Source of the DNA: JAPOUP01 sp026708635
Lineage (GTDB): Bacteria; Pseudomonadota; Alphaproteobacteria; Rhodobacterales; Rhodobacteraceae
Assembly (NCBI GenBank): GCA_965200115.1
Contig: OZ241336.1
Coordinates: 3,410,001 to 3,474,000 of the forward strand
Length of the DNA stretch: 64,000 nucleotides
Direction of reading: 5' to 3'
Shown piece after piece: positions 1 through 7,563 of this stretch. The notes under the pieces are model-generated. The model was not told where the DNA came from. It did not search any database and saw only the letters and a program-made list of their open reading frames with translations. A program made the translations under genes and the position numbers. Numbering within the stretch: position 1 is the first letter of the stretch; every line of letters starts with the position of its first letter.

Positions 1-170
1 GGCGTATGTCCGCAATGGAGTTGATAGGGTATCGGGTGTGTACTCAGTGAAATTTGAGTCACGAACCGAGTACGGCCTGAAATGTCTTGTGAGCGACTGG
101 GCCGGCCAGAACCGCGACCATGACGTAAACCCCATGGTAAACCCGCTTGGGCGCAATGTTCGCCGGTGAC

Positions 171-2798
171 TTACCTGGGAAACCTTGAATTGACTGTTTC
201 CGGTAAAGCCCGGCCCATCCTTCGGCGTTGTAAAAGGTATACAAATCCAAGAAGAAGCACTGCGGGCAGGTAGAATATTTCCTTCGGCAGCCGCTCGGCC
301 TCCGCACGGATATTGCTTACCACAACCGGGTCGTCACCGAAATAGTCAAACAGCGTGCCGATCTTTTCGAAGAACGGCGTCTGGGGGAATGGTTCCTCAA
401 CCCTTGCCAGCCCATCTTCGAGAACTATCGTGAGCCCCGCGGCTTCCAATCTTTGGATGGCCTCCGCCCGTTGTCCCATCGGTACGAGGATTGTCGTTGA
501 TGTGTTTTCCCCGGTATCGAAGTCCGGTCCGGAAATAACGAATGTAAGAACGCCATTGTCCGGAGTATCACCCACGATGTCGTAGACCAGGCTCGGGTTG
601 CTGTCTTCATAGCGTGGCTGGAACTGATCCAGCCAATATCCCGGACGGAAAAGCGTGAATGCGACCAGCAGCAGGACCGCACTTTCCCAAATCCTGTTCC
701 GGGTCAGCCAGAAACCCTGTGTCGCGGCGGCGAAAAGGAGCATGGCGATCACCGCGACGATGAATACGAAAACCGCCTTCAACGGAGTTACGTCGATCAG
801 CAGGAGTTCCGTGTTGAAAATGAACAGGAACGGCAGGAGGGCCGTGCGAATGTCGTAGGCAAAGCCCTGGACCCCGGTTTTGATCGGATCGCCCTTGGAA
901 ATCGCCGCGGCCGCGAAAGCGGCGAGACCCACCGGTGGTGTATCATCCGCCAGAATGCCGAAATAGAACACGAACAGGTGCACCGCGATGAGCGGAACGA
1001 TAAGACCGGATTTCGCCGCCAGCGCCAGGATTACGGGAGCCATCAGCGATGAGACGACAATGTAATTCGCCGTCGTCGGCAATCCCATTCCCAGGATCAG
1101 ACTCATGACCGCGACCAGCAGCAGCATGATCATCAGGTTGCCGCCCGAGAGGAATTCGACCAGCTCACCGACGATCTGGTGCGCGCCGGTAAGGGAGATC
1201 GTACCGACGATGATCCCCGCGGCCCCGGTGGCGACCGAAATACCGATCATGTTCCTTGATCCGGAAACCATGCCTTCCAGCCATTCCCGCCAGCCTCGCC
1301 ACCACGCGGAGACGAGGTCACCCTCTCCGCGCATCGCCGCCTTGATGGGATGCTGGGTGAGCGCGACCGTAATCATCGCAAGCGTTGCCCAGAAAGCCGA
1401 GAAACCCGGAGAGAGACGTTCTATCGTGATGCACCAGATAAGGATCACGATGGGTAGAATGTAGTACAGTCCGGTTATCGCGGTCTTCCCTGCCTCAGGT
1501 AATTCTGTGATAGGCGCGTCCGGCGGGTCGACCGTCAGATCCGGTTGCCGCGATGCCAGCCACAGGAGAATCAGGTAAGCTATGGAGCAGAGGGCGACCA
1601 CGATGGCGAAAGCCGCGTTTGGCGCCGCGGTCTTGATCCAGCCAAGCCCGTAGTGAACCGCGATTCCGAGCACGGCGATGCCGATGAAACCGCCGAGAAA
1701 GCCAATCAGCTTGGTCGCGAAAGTCAGTGTGGACGGTGGTTTCCTCAGGCCTTTCAGGTTCAGTTTCATCGCTTCGAGATGCACGATGTAGACGAGCGCG
1801 ATATAGCTCACCAGCGCGGGCAGCAGCGCGTGCTTGATGATCTCCGTGTAGCTTACGCCCGTGAACTCCGAGATCAGGAAAGCTGCGGCACCCATCACGG
1901 GCGGCGTAAGCTGACCGTTTGTTGATGAGGCGACCTCCACCGCCCCGGCTTTCTCTGGTGAGAACCCCGTGCGCTTCATCAGGGGAATGGTGAAGGTGCC
2001 GGTCGTTACCGTATTTGCGATGGATGACCCGGAATATAGGCCACTCATAGCGCTGGCCACAACGGCGGCCTTCGCGGGACCGCCACGCAGGTGGCCCAGC
2101 AACGCGAAACTGATTTTGATGAAATAGTTTCCCGCTCCGGCCTTTTCCAGAATCGCGCCGAAAAGCACGAACAGGAAAATTAGCGATGCCGACACCCCTA
2201 GCGCGACACCGAACACGCCTTCGTTCTGCATCCAGAAATGCCACATGGCTTTGCCGTAGGACGCGCCTTTCCACTGCATTTCATCGGGTAGCCAGCGACT
2301 GTCCCCGAAAAAAACGTAAAGCACGAAAAATCCGGCCACGATCACCAGCGGCAGGCCAAGAACCCGGTAGACCGTAAGAAAGAGAACGATCATTCCGATT
2401 GTTGAAATGATCAGGTCAACGCTGTTCGGGAGCCCCGCGCGCGTCGCGATCTCGTTTCGCAACACGACAATGTAGATACATGAAAGAATTCCGAGTGCCG
2501 CCAGAAACCAGTCATACCAGGGGATCGTATCTTTCGGGCTGCCTTTGAGGAGCGGAAACGCGAAGGCGGCGAGCAGCAGGCCGAAGGCAAGATGGATCAA
2601 CCGGGCGTTTGAGTTCGTGACAACGCCGAACCCGATGTGCTCCTGAATCATGAAGGGCAGGTTCGATGCGATGTACAGCTGGAAGGCAGCCCAGACCAAA
2701 GCGGTCCACCAGATGAGCTTACCCTGCCATCCCTCGGGATTGCGCCCACCGGTATCCGTCGCGGTGAAATCCTTGAGTCTGTCCGCTTCCGCCGACAT
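171..2798 (-). CDS. TRAP transporter fused permease (TAXI type)
   Basis: Membrane permease of a tripartite ATP-independent periplasmic transporter, driving ion-coupled uptake of an organic acid delivered by the TAXI receptor encoded just upstream. The 875-residue product is the fused form, with the small-permease helices at the N-terminus and a DctM-like domain in the middle. Family signatures are visible: GMGLPTTANYIV around residue 575 and ILADDTPPVGLAAFAAA around residue 625. The last ~170 residues (from about WLTRNRIWES) resemble the DUF3394 tail common on fused TRAP permeases. The ATG at 2798 follows GGAAGGGG. Family is certain; substrate is not visible. Confidence 0.93.
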   Translation of the reverse strand: MSAEADRLKDFTATDTGGRNPEGWQGKLIWWTALVWAAFQLYIASNLPFMIQEHIGFGVVTNSNARLIHLAFGLLLAAFAFPLLKGSPKDTIPWYDWFLAALGILSCIYIVVLRNEIATRAGLPNSVDLIISTIGMIVLFLTVYRVLGLPLVIVAGFFVLYVFFGDSRWLPDEMQWKGASYGKAMWHFWMQNEGVFGVALGVSASLIFLFVLFGAILEKAGAGNYFIKISFALLGHLRGGPAKAAVVASAMSGLYSGSSIANTVTTGTFTIPLMKRTGFSPEKAGAVEVASSTNGQLTPPVMGAAAFLISEFTGVSYTEIIKHALLPALVSYIALVYIVHLEAMKLNLKGLRKPPSTLTFATKLIGFLGGFIGIAVLGIAVHYGLGWIKTAAPNAAFAIVVALCSIAYLILLWLASRQPDLTVDPPDAPITELPEAGKTAITGLYYILPIVILIWCITIERLSPGFSAFWATLAMITVALTQHPIKAAMRGEGDLVSAWWRGWREWLEGMVSGSRNMIGISVATGAAGIIVGTISLTGAHQIVGELVEFLSGGNLMIMLLLVAVMSLILGMGLPTTANYIVVSSLMAPVILALAAKSGLIVPLIAVHLFVFYFGILADDTPPVGLAAFAAAAISKGDPIKTGVQGFAYDIRTALLPFLFIFNTELLLIDVTPLKAVFVFIVAVIAMLLFAAATQGFWLTRNRIWESAVLLLVAFTLFRPGYWLDQFQPRYEDSNPSLVYDIVGDTPDNGVLTFVISGPDFDTGENTSTTILVPMGQRAEAIQRLEAAGLTIVLEDGLARVEEPFPQTPFFEKIGTLFDYFGDDPVVVSNIRAEAERLPKEIFYLPAVLLLGFVYLLQRRRMGRALPETVNSRFPR

Positions 2799-2831
2799 CG
2801 TTCGAGGCCCCTTCCGATCGGGTCAAGTTCT

Positions 2832-2858
2832 CCGGGAGCGGTCTGGGACCGCCCCCGG
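2832..2858 (-). terminator. Intercistronic hairpin between TAXI receptor and permease
   Basis: Inverted repeat with 11-bp arms (2832-2842 and 2848-2858; one G-U wobble on the transcript) around a 5-nt loop. It lies 26 nt past the receptor stop codon and before the permease gene. There is no U-run, so it is more likely an mRNA-stabilising or attenuating stem than a full terminator. Three other solute-binding-protein genes in the window have a similar stem. Confidence 0.5.
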
Positions 2859-2884
2859 ACGTTTCAGACTGACCGGTGGTCCGG

Positions 2885-3850
2885 TTACATCCAGCCCATT
2901 TCCTTGTAGTATTTGATCGCCCCGTCATGAAGCGGCGCGGAAAGGCTGTCCGTGATCATCTCCTCGGGCTTCAGGTTGGCGAATGCCGGATGAAGCTTGC
3001 GGAACTGGTCGAAGTTCTCGAACACCGCCTTGACCACAGTATAGACTACATCCTCCGGGACGTCCGCGCTGGACACGAAGGTGGCGCCCACACCGAAGGT
3101 GCGGATGTCTTCCGCGTTGTTGTACATGCCCGCCGGGATCATGGCGTGACGGTAGAACGAATTGTCGGCGACAAGTCCGTCGATGGCATCGCCCTCGGCG
3201 TGCACCAGATGCGCATCGCACGAAGCCAGCGTCTCCTGTGTTAACGCGGACGGGTGACCCACCAGCCAGAAATAGGCGTCGATCTTGCCGTCGCACAACG
3301 CCTGGCCTGTTTCGGCGGATTTCATTTCAGCGGCGAGCTTGAGCTCGGAGCGCTCCCATCCGAGCGCCTCCTCGATCACTTCCCAGGTGCCGCGCGTGCC
3401 TGATCCGGGATTCCCGATATTGAGACGCTTGCCCTTCACGTCGGTCAAGGTGTCGATGCCGGACGCGTCGGACGCAATCACGGTGACGGGCTCCGGGTGT
3501 ACCGAGAATACGGCGCGCAGGTTCTCGAACGGGCCCTGCTCCTCGAATTTGGAAGTGCCGTTATAGGCATGGTACTGCCAGTCGGACTGAGCGACACCGA
3601 ATTCCAGTTCACCCTGCCGGATCGTATTGATGTTGTAGATCGAACCGCCGGTCGACTCCGCCGAGCAACGGATTCCGTGTTCCTTTCGATCCTTGTTTAC
3701 CATCCGGCAGATCGCGCCACCTGTGGGATAGTAGACGCCCGTCACCCCTCCGGTGCCGATCGAGATGAACTGCTGCTGTGCGGTTGCACTTGTCGCGACC
3801 GACATCGTGAATGCGGCGAGTGACGTGAACGCGATACTTCGAATTCTCAT
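2885..3850 (-). CDS. TAXI-family TRAP transporter solute-binding receptor
   Basis: Periplasmic receptor that captures the substrate and hands it to the fused permease encoded downstream. The 321-residue product has a typical signal peptide (MRIRSI.., hydrophobic core, cleavage near ATAQ) followed by the TAXI family hallmark IGTGGVTGVYYPTGGAI at about residues 30-46. The reading frame is open 14 codons further up, but the ATG at 3850 has GGAGAACACC before it and gives the clean signal peptide, so it is preferred. Likely cotranscribed with the permease gene 86 bp downstream. TAXI receptors bind varied dicarboxylates and amino acids; the ligand cannot be told. Confidence 0.93.
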   Translation of the reverse strand: MRIRSIAFTSLAAFTMSVATSATAQQQFISIGTGGVTGVYYPTGGAICRMVNKDRKEHGIRCSAESTGGSIYNINTIRQGELEFGVAQSDWQYHAYNGTSKFEEQGPFENLRAVFSVHPEPVTVIASDASGIDTLTDVKGKRLNIGNPGSGTRGTWEVIEEALGWERSELKLAAEMKSAETGQALCDGKIDAYFWLVGHPSALTQETLASCDAHLVHAEGDAIDGLVADNSFYRHAMIPAGMYNNAEDIRTFGVGATFVSSADVPEDVVYTVVKAVFENFDQFRKLHPAFANLKPEEMITDSLSAPLHDGAIKYYKEMGWM

Positions 3851-4208
3851 GGTGTTCTCCAAGCTTGTAGATAATGTTTTGAGGTGCGTCATGGTGTATT
3901 CACTCGGGTCTGTTCAGTTTCCGAGTTTCATTGGGACGGCCTCCATAAACTTACAATACTTGGATTCTCTTATCCTAGTCAAGCTAGCGCTTGTGCGGGG
4001 GTGCATGACCCTGTCTTCCGGCTTCAATCCTGATTTGTCCCGGAGACAAATTAAGTCATTTTATTTCAGCAGGTTATATAATTCCCTTCTTTCCGTTGAA
4101 AACGCCGAGTCAGCACTGAGTCATCACGAGGTCCGGATTCGCATCCCTGTCCGCGCGTGCGGTGACAGGAGGGGACACGGCCATGATCCGTTTCCGCCCG
4201 GCGGGCCC
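3851..4208. other. Intergenic region, no gene recognised
   Basis: 358 bp upstream of the TAXI receptor. It is more A+T-rich than the flanks, as expected for the promoter region of the receptor-permease operon, but no clear operator or promoter hexamers could be fixed. Confidence 0.5.
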
Positions 4209-4580
4209 TCACAGGAGCTTGACGAGGGCGACGATCAGCCCGCCCTGGGCGACCAGCGCGCCGACCATCCACTTCAGAAGTTCGGCCTTCGACGACTCGA
4301 TTTTCGCCTCGATTTTCGCCTCGATTTTCGCAATATCGGCCTTCGTTTGCTGCCGCAGTGCCTCGATTTTCGCCTCGACGTTCGCAATATCGGCCTTCGT
4401 TTGCTGCCGCAGTGCCTCGATTTTCGCCTCGACGTTCGCGACGTCGGTCCTGGTCGCGAGGTTCCCGTTGAGCAGGGCGACATGCTCCTCGGCGAGCGTC
4501 TCGGCCTGCCGCTCCGTGAATCCGGAGTCGGTCAGGCGCTTGACGAAGCGGTGGGTGTCGAACGCGATGGCCTCTGACAT
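4209..4580 (-). CDS. Small coiled-coil protein with C-terminal membrane anchor
   Basis: A 123-residue protein resembling the DUF1640/CCDC90-like family. Residues ~1-45 hold the family start (FDTHRFVKRLTDSGFTERQAE), residues ~45-100 are a coiled coil built from an 18-residue repeat (ANVEAKIEALRQQTKADI twice, then shortened AKIE copies), and the last ~20 residues (WMVGALVAQGGLIVALVKLL) form one membrane segment. The frame is open further upstream, but the start at MSEAIAFDTHRF matches the family. Such proteins are common in alphaproteobacteria and often sit in mobile contexts; function unknown. No operon partner is evident. Confidence 0.8.
   Translation of the reverse strand: MSEAIAFDTHRFVKRLTDSGFTERQAETLAEEHVALLNGNLATRTDVANVEAKIEALRQQTKADIANVEAKIEALRQQTKADIAKIEAKIEAKIESSKAELLKWMVGALVAQGGLIVALVKLL
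4327..4434. repeat. Tandem 54-bp repeat, two copies
   Basis: Two identical 54-bp units (4327-4380 and 4381-4434) inside the coiled-coil gene encode the 18-residue heptad-type repeat. They are followed on the plus-strand left by a 12-bp motif repeated about three times (4300-4326). Length is a multiple of three, so copy-number change would keep the reading frame. Confidence 0.9.
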
Positions 4581-5029
4581 GACCGGATCGTAGTGGCGTC
4601 GGTGCCGCTTGGCAAGCGGTATCGTGTCGCGAACGCCGTGTCGCGGGGGTGCGTGACCGCAGCGGGTCCAGGACGGCCGGCAACATTCGCGGACAGGGCC
4701 GCGCAAGCGGCCGTGCCGCCCTCATGGAATCGGTACCAATCGTTCCGGTATGCAAAGGCCGGAATCCTCCGGATCCGCCCCCGGCCGAGCGTCCCGGTGA
4801 TGGTAGCGTCCATCGGTAGGACCACCTCGCCTTCGCTGGGTGTGGGGTATTTCGAGCGCCACGGAGTGTCCGTGGCGCAAACAACATCACTGCCCTGCGC
4901 CGCGCGGTCCACAGCAACCGCTTCGGCGACTTCCGGGAACGCCGCTCAGCCTGAGCGCCGGTTGCACGATATCGTCGTACACCCTGCAAAGTCCGCGGGG
5001 CCCGTAGTTGCCGCTTGGCTCTAAAATTC
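4581..5029. other. Intergenic region, no convincing gene
   Basis: 449 bp between the coiled-coil gene and the transglutaminase-like gene. Open frames exist on both strands, but their products are Arg/Ser/Ala-rich with no recognisable domain and look like artefacts of high G+C. Nothing else was recognised. Confidence 0.5.
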
Positions 5030-5683
5030 CTAGCCCAAAGTGGTGAACGTGTCGGGATAGTATCCTAGGAAGTCACCGGAAATCCGGCTCATGGGCAAAT
5101 CGGTCCAATGCCCATGGTCCTTGAGATAGCTCATGCGCACATTTTTTTCGGCGTCGTATTCCTGAAGCAATGCGTCACTTCGCCCGTCAAACTCGGTTGG
5201 ACCGACACCCATTTTTCCGCAAAGCTCCTTGTTGAAGGCGGGAACCGCTTTCACCCATTTCCCGGCCAGGTACATCGTTGCGTAGCCGTGGTGCAGAAAT
5301 ATCGTTCGCCCGCCCATCGCGCGTTCCATTTTGGGCGTGGTGAAGTGATTGACAACATCGCTTGTTCCGATGACGGCCGGAATGCCAGCGGCGCGTAGCG
5401 CGGCCACAAGCAAAGACGCCTTTGGGATACAGAACCCAGCCCCTCTGGACAGGACGTCGCTGGCGCGAAACCGCGACGGGTCAATCGTAACCCCATACAT
5501 ATCGTAGCGGACTTCGTCCCGCACCGCATAGAACAGCCGTATCGCCCGCGCGACCGGGTCGTCCTCTCCTTGAATGGTCCGTTCAACAAAAGACGCCACC
5601 GATGGATGCCTGAAGTCGAAAAATTCGGTTGGCTCCAGATTCCTTTCGGACCGCTGTGGATCGCCATAGGGTGTGAAAATCAT
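5030..5683 (-). CDS. Transglutaminase-like superfamily protein
   Basis: 217 residues with the papain-like transglutaminase core. The likely nucleophile Cys lies in GAGFCIPKASLLVAALRAAG (about residues 81-100) and the His in HHGYATMYLAGKWVKAVPAF (about 135-154). The acidic third residue of the classic triad is not obvious after the His strand, where a KAVPAFN sequence replaces the usual D-P-T. It has no signal peptide, so it is cytoplasmic. It lies 112 bp after the acyl-CoA dehydrogenase gene on the same strand and may be the last gene of the beta-oxidation operon. Its reaction is unknown; bacterial members include amidases and proteases. Confidence 0.8.
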   Translation of the reverse strand: MIFTPYGDPQRSERNLEPTEFFDFRHPSVASFVERTIQGEDDPVARAIRLFYAVRDEVRYDMYGVTIDPSRFRASDVLSRGAGFCIPKASLLVAALRAAGIPAVIGTSDVVNHFTTPKMERAMGGRTIFLHHGYATMYLAGKWVKAVPAFNKELCGKMGVGPTEFDGRSDALLQEYDAEKNVRMSYLKDHGHWTDLPMSRISGDFLGYYPDTFTTLG

Positions 5684-5795
5684 GCCGCAGCCTCTCTTTG
5701 GTGAAACCGTTCATCCAGATCGATCGCCATGAGTCCACAATTCCGGATCTCCAGGTCCGCAGTTATGTGACCGCATCGTCCCGCTTTGGAATAAA

Positions 5796-7556
5796 TTACG
5801 GCATCACCAATTCTTCCCCCAATTCGGCGAGGATTCCCTCTCCCTCGGCGACCGCCCTTTCCAGCGCGAAAACCTCGCTGAGAAGATTGTTCGCGAAAAA
5901 GCACAGGTCAGTTCGGAACCGGCGGTGGTGCGGGGCGGTTTGCCCGGATGCCGCCAGGGTAGCCTTTCCCAGATAGGCGCAACCCGTGACCAAGGAAAAC
6001 TGGCGCAGAGCGGCCGTGGCGACCGACTGGCTCGCCAATCCACGATTTGACCTCCTGTATTCCGCGATCTTGTTCCGCGACCGCTCCAGCGCCGCAACCG
6101 CTTCAGTCAATTGCCGGCCCGCCCGCGCTTCGGCCCCGTTGTCGGACTGGATCAGGTTCTTCGCGACATCCGAGAAACCGCGGACAAGGCCAATGACCTC
6201 CCCATCAGGGATGACCGCTAGCTTGCGGCCCACGAAATCAAGTGCCTGAATGCCATTGGTGCCCTCGTAGATCGTGGTGACGCGCGCATCTCGCCAGACT
6301 TGCGCGATGCCCGTTTCCTCAACCACGCCCATACCCCCATGGACCTGAATGCCCAAGCTGGCGGACTGGATGCCGCTGTCGGTGCAAAACGCTTTGGCGA
6401 CCGGGGTTAGGAGGTCGGCCTTGGCCTGCGCGCTCTTATTGCCTTTGCGGGCCTGATCAATGGCGTCGCCCAGTTCCAGAACGATTCCGCGCCCTGCGCT
6501 GGCCAGCGCTCGCATCGTGAGAAGCATGTTCTGCACATCTGGATGTGCGATGATACCCGGTTCGGTTTGCGCCAACGGGCTCATGCCCTTGCCCTGCTCG
6601 CGGTGCCTGGCGAACTCCAGAGATTTCTGGTACGCGCATTCCGCCGCGGCGACACCTTGTGTGGCGACCGCCATGCGTGCGCTGTTCATCATTATGAACA
6701 TCGCCTTCAAACCCTTGTGCGGCTGACCGACCAGCCAGCCTAGGGTGTCGCCACCCTCGCCAAACCGCATGACGCAGGTAGGAGAGGCGTGAAGGCCTAA
6801 CTTTTCCTCGATACTAACGCATTTCACGTTGTTGGGTGTGGGCCCCCCGTTGTCCGGCACGTTCTTGGGCACCAGGAACAAGGACAGCCCGCGCGATCCT
6901 TCCGGCGCATCGGGCAAGCGCGCCAACACCAGATGCACGATATTGTCGGTCAGGTCATGATCGCCGTATGAGATGAAGATCTTCGTTCCGCTGAGAGCAT
7001 ATGATCCATCCCCGCGCGGTGTGGCCTTGACCCTGACGCCCGCCAGATCCGAGCCCGCCGCCGGCTCCGTCAGGGCCATGGTGGCGGTCCACTCTCCTGA
7101 AACCAGCGACGGAAGGTACCGCGCCTTCAATTCTTCAGAGGCATGGGCCTCGATGGTTTCCACCGCGCCTACCGTCAGAAGATTGCCCATCGCAAAGCCC
7201 AGCGAGCCGGTGTGCCAGAACTCTAGCGCCGCGGAAAACAGTGCTGAAGGTAGTCCTTGACCGCCCCATTCTTCGGGCAGACTCAATCCTACCCAGCCAT
7301 CTTCGATGAATCTATCGAACGCGGCCTTATGACCGGGACCGGTGACGACTCCGTTCCCGTCGTGTCGGGAGCCGTTTCGATCCAGCTCATCGTTGATCGG
7401 CACCAGCACTTCGGCGGCGTAGCGCCCGGCCTCGGTCAGAATGGCCCGGGCAAGATCGCGATCAATCTTGCCCTCGGCTTGCTTCCCGATCACGCCAGCG
7501 CACCGTTCCAGATAGAACAGAGAGTCTTCCACGGGCGGTGTGTAGTTCCAACTCAT
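5796..7556 (-). CDS. Acyl-CoA dehydrogenase, DmdC-like long form
   Basis: FAD enzyme oxidising an acyl-CoA to the 2,3-enoyl-CoA in the cytoplasm. At 586 residues it is the long subfamily with an extra C-terminal domain that includes 3-methylmercaptopropionyl-CoA dehydrogenase (DmdC). Visible motifs are MALTEPAAGSDLAGVR (about 160), the flavin/substrate segment IYEGTNGIQALDFVGRKL (about 425) and GIQVHGGMGVVEETGIAQVW (about 400). The ATG follows GAGGGAGCC. It lies 7 bp after the fused 3-hydroxyacyl-CoA dehydrogenase gene and supplies the first beta-oxidation step. A DmdC role is possible, but the ligase and transporter context points rather to side-chain oxidation of an aromatic or similar acid. 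Confidence 0.9.
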   Translation of the reverse strand: MSWNYTPPVEDSLFYLERCAGVIGKQAEGKIDRDLARAILTEAGRYAAEVLVPINDELDRNGSRHDGNGVVTGPGHKAAFDRFIEDGWVGLSLPEEWGGQGLPSALFSAALEFWHTGSLGFAMGNLLTVGAVETIEAHASEELKARYLPSLVSGEWTATMALTEPAAGSDLAGVRVKATPRGDGSYALSGTKIFISYGDHDLTDNIVHLVLARLPDAPEGSRGLSLFLVPKNVPDNGGPTPNNVKCVSIEEKLGLHASPTCVMRFGEGGDTLGWLVGQPHKGLKAMFIMMNSARMAVATQGVAAAECAYQKSLEFARHREQGKGMSPLAQTEPGIIAHPDVQNMLLTMRALASAGRGIVLELGDAIDQARKGNKSAQAKADLLTPVAKAFCTDSGIQSASLGIQVHGGMGVVEETGIAQVWRDARVTTIYEGTNGIQALDFVGRKLAVIPDGEVIGLVRGFSDVAKNLIQSDNGAEARAGRQLTEAVAALERSRNKIAEYRRSNRGLASQSVATAALRQFSLVTGCAYLGKATLAASGQTAPHHRRFRTDLCFFANNLLSEVFALERAVAEGEGILAELGEELVMP

Positions 7557-7563
7557 GGCTCCC

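Noticed and set aside
59..307. Short minus-strand frame overlapping the end of the TRAP permease gene
   Set aside because: No domain, and it overlaps the permease gene in another frame. The part outside (59-170) looks faintly protein-like but is too short to support.
4066..4989. Long Arg-rich reading frame over the coiled-coil gene and its upstream region
   Set aside because: The product is dominated by Arg/Ala/Pro/Ser without any domain and overlaps a well-supported gene in another frame.
5796..7556. DmdC of the DMSP demethylation pathway
   Set aside because: The sequence is of the DmdC-like subfamily, but no DmdA, DmdB or DmdD gene is nearby and the operon has a feruloyl-CoA-synthetase-like ligase, thiolase and fused hydratase. 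Kept only as a possibility.
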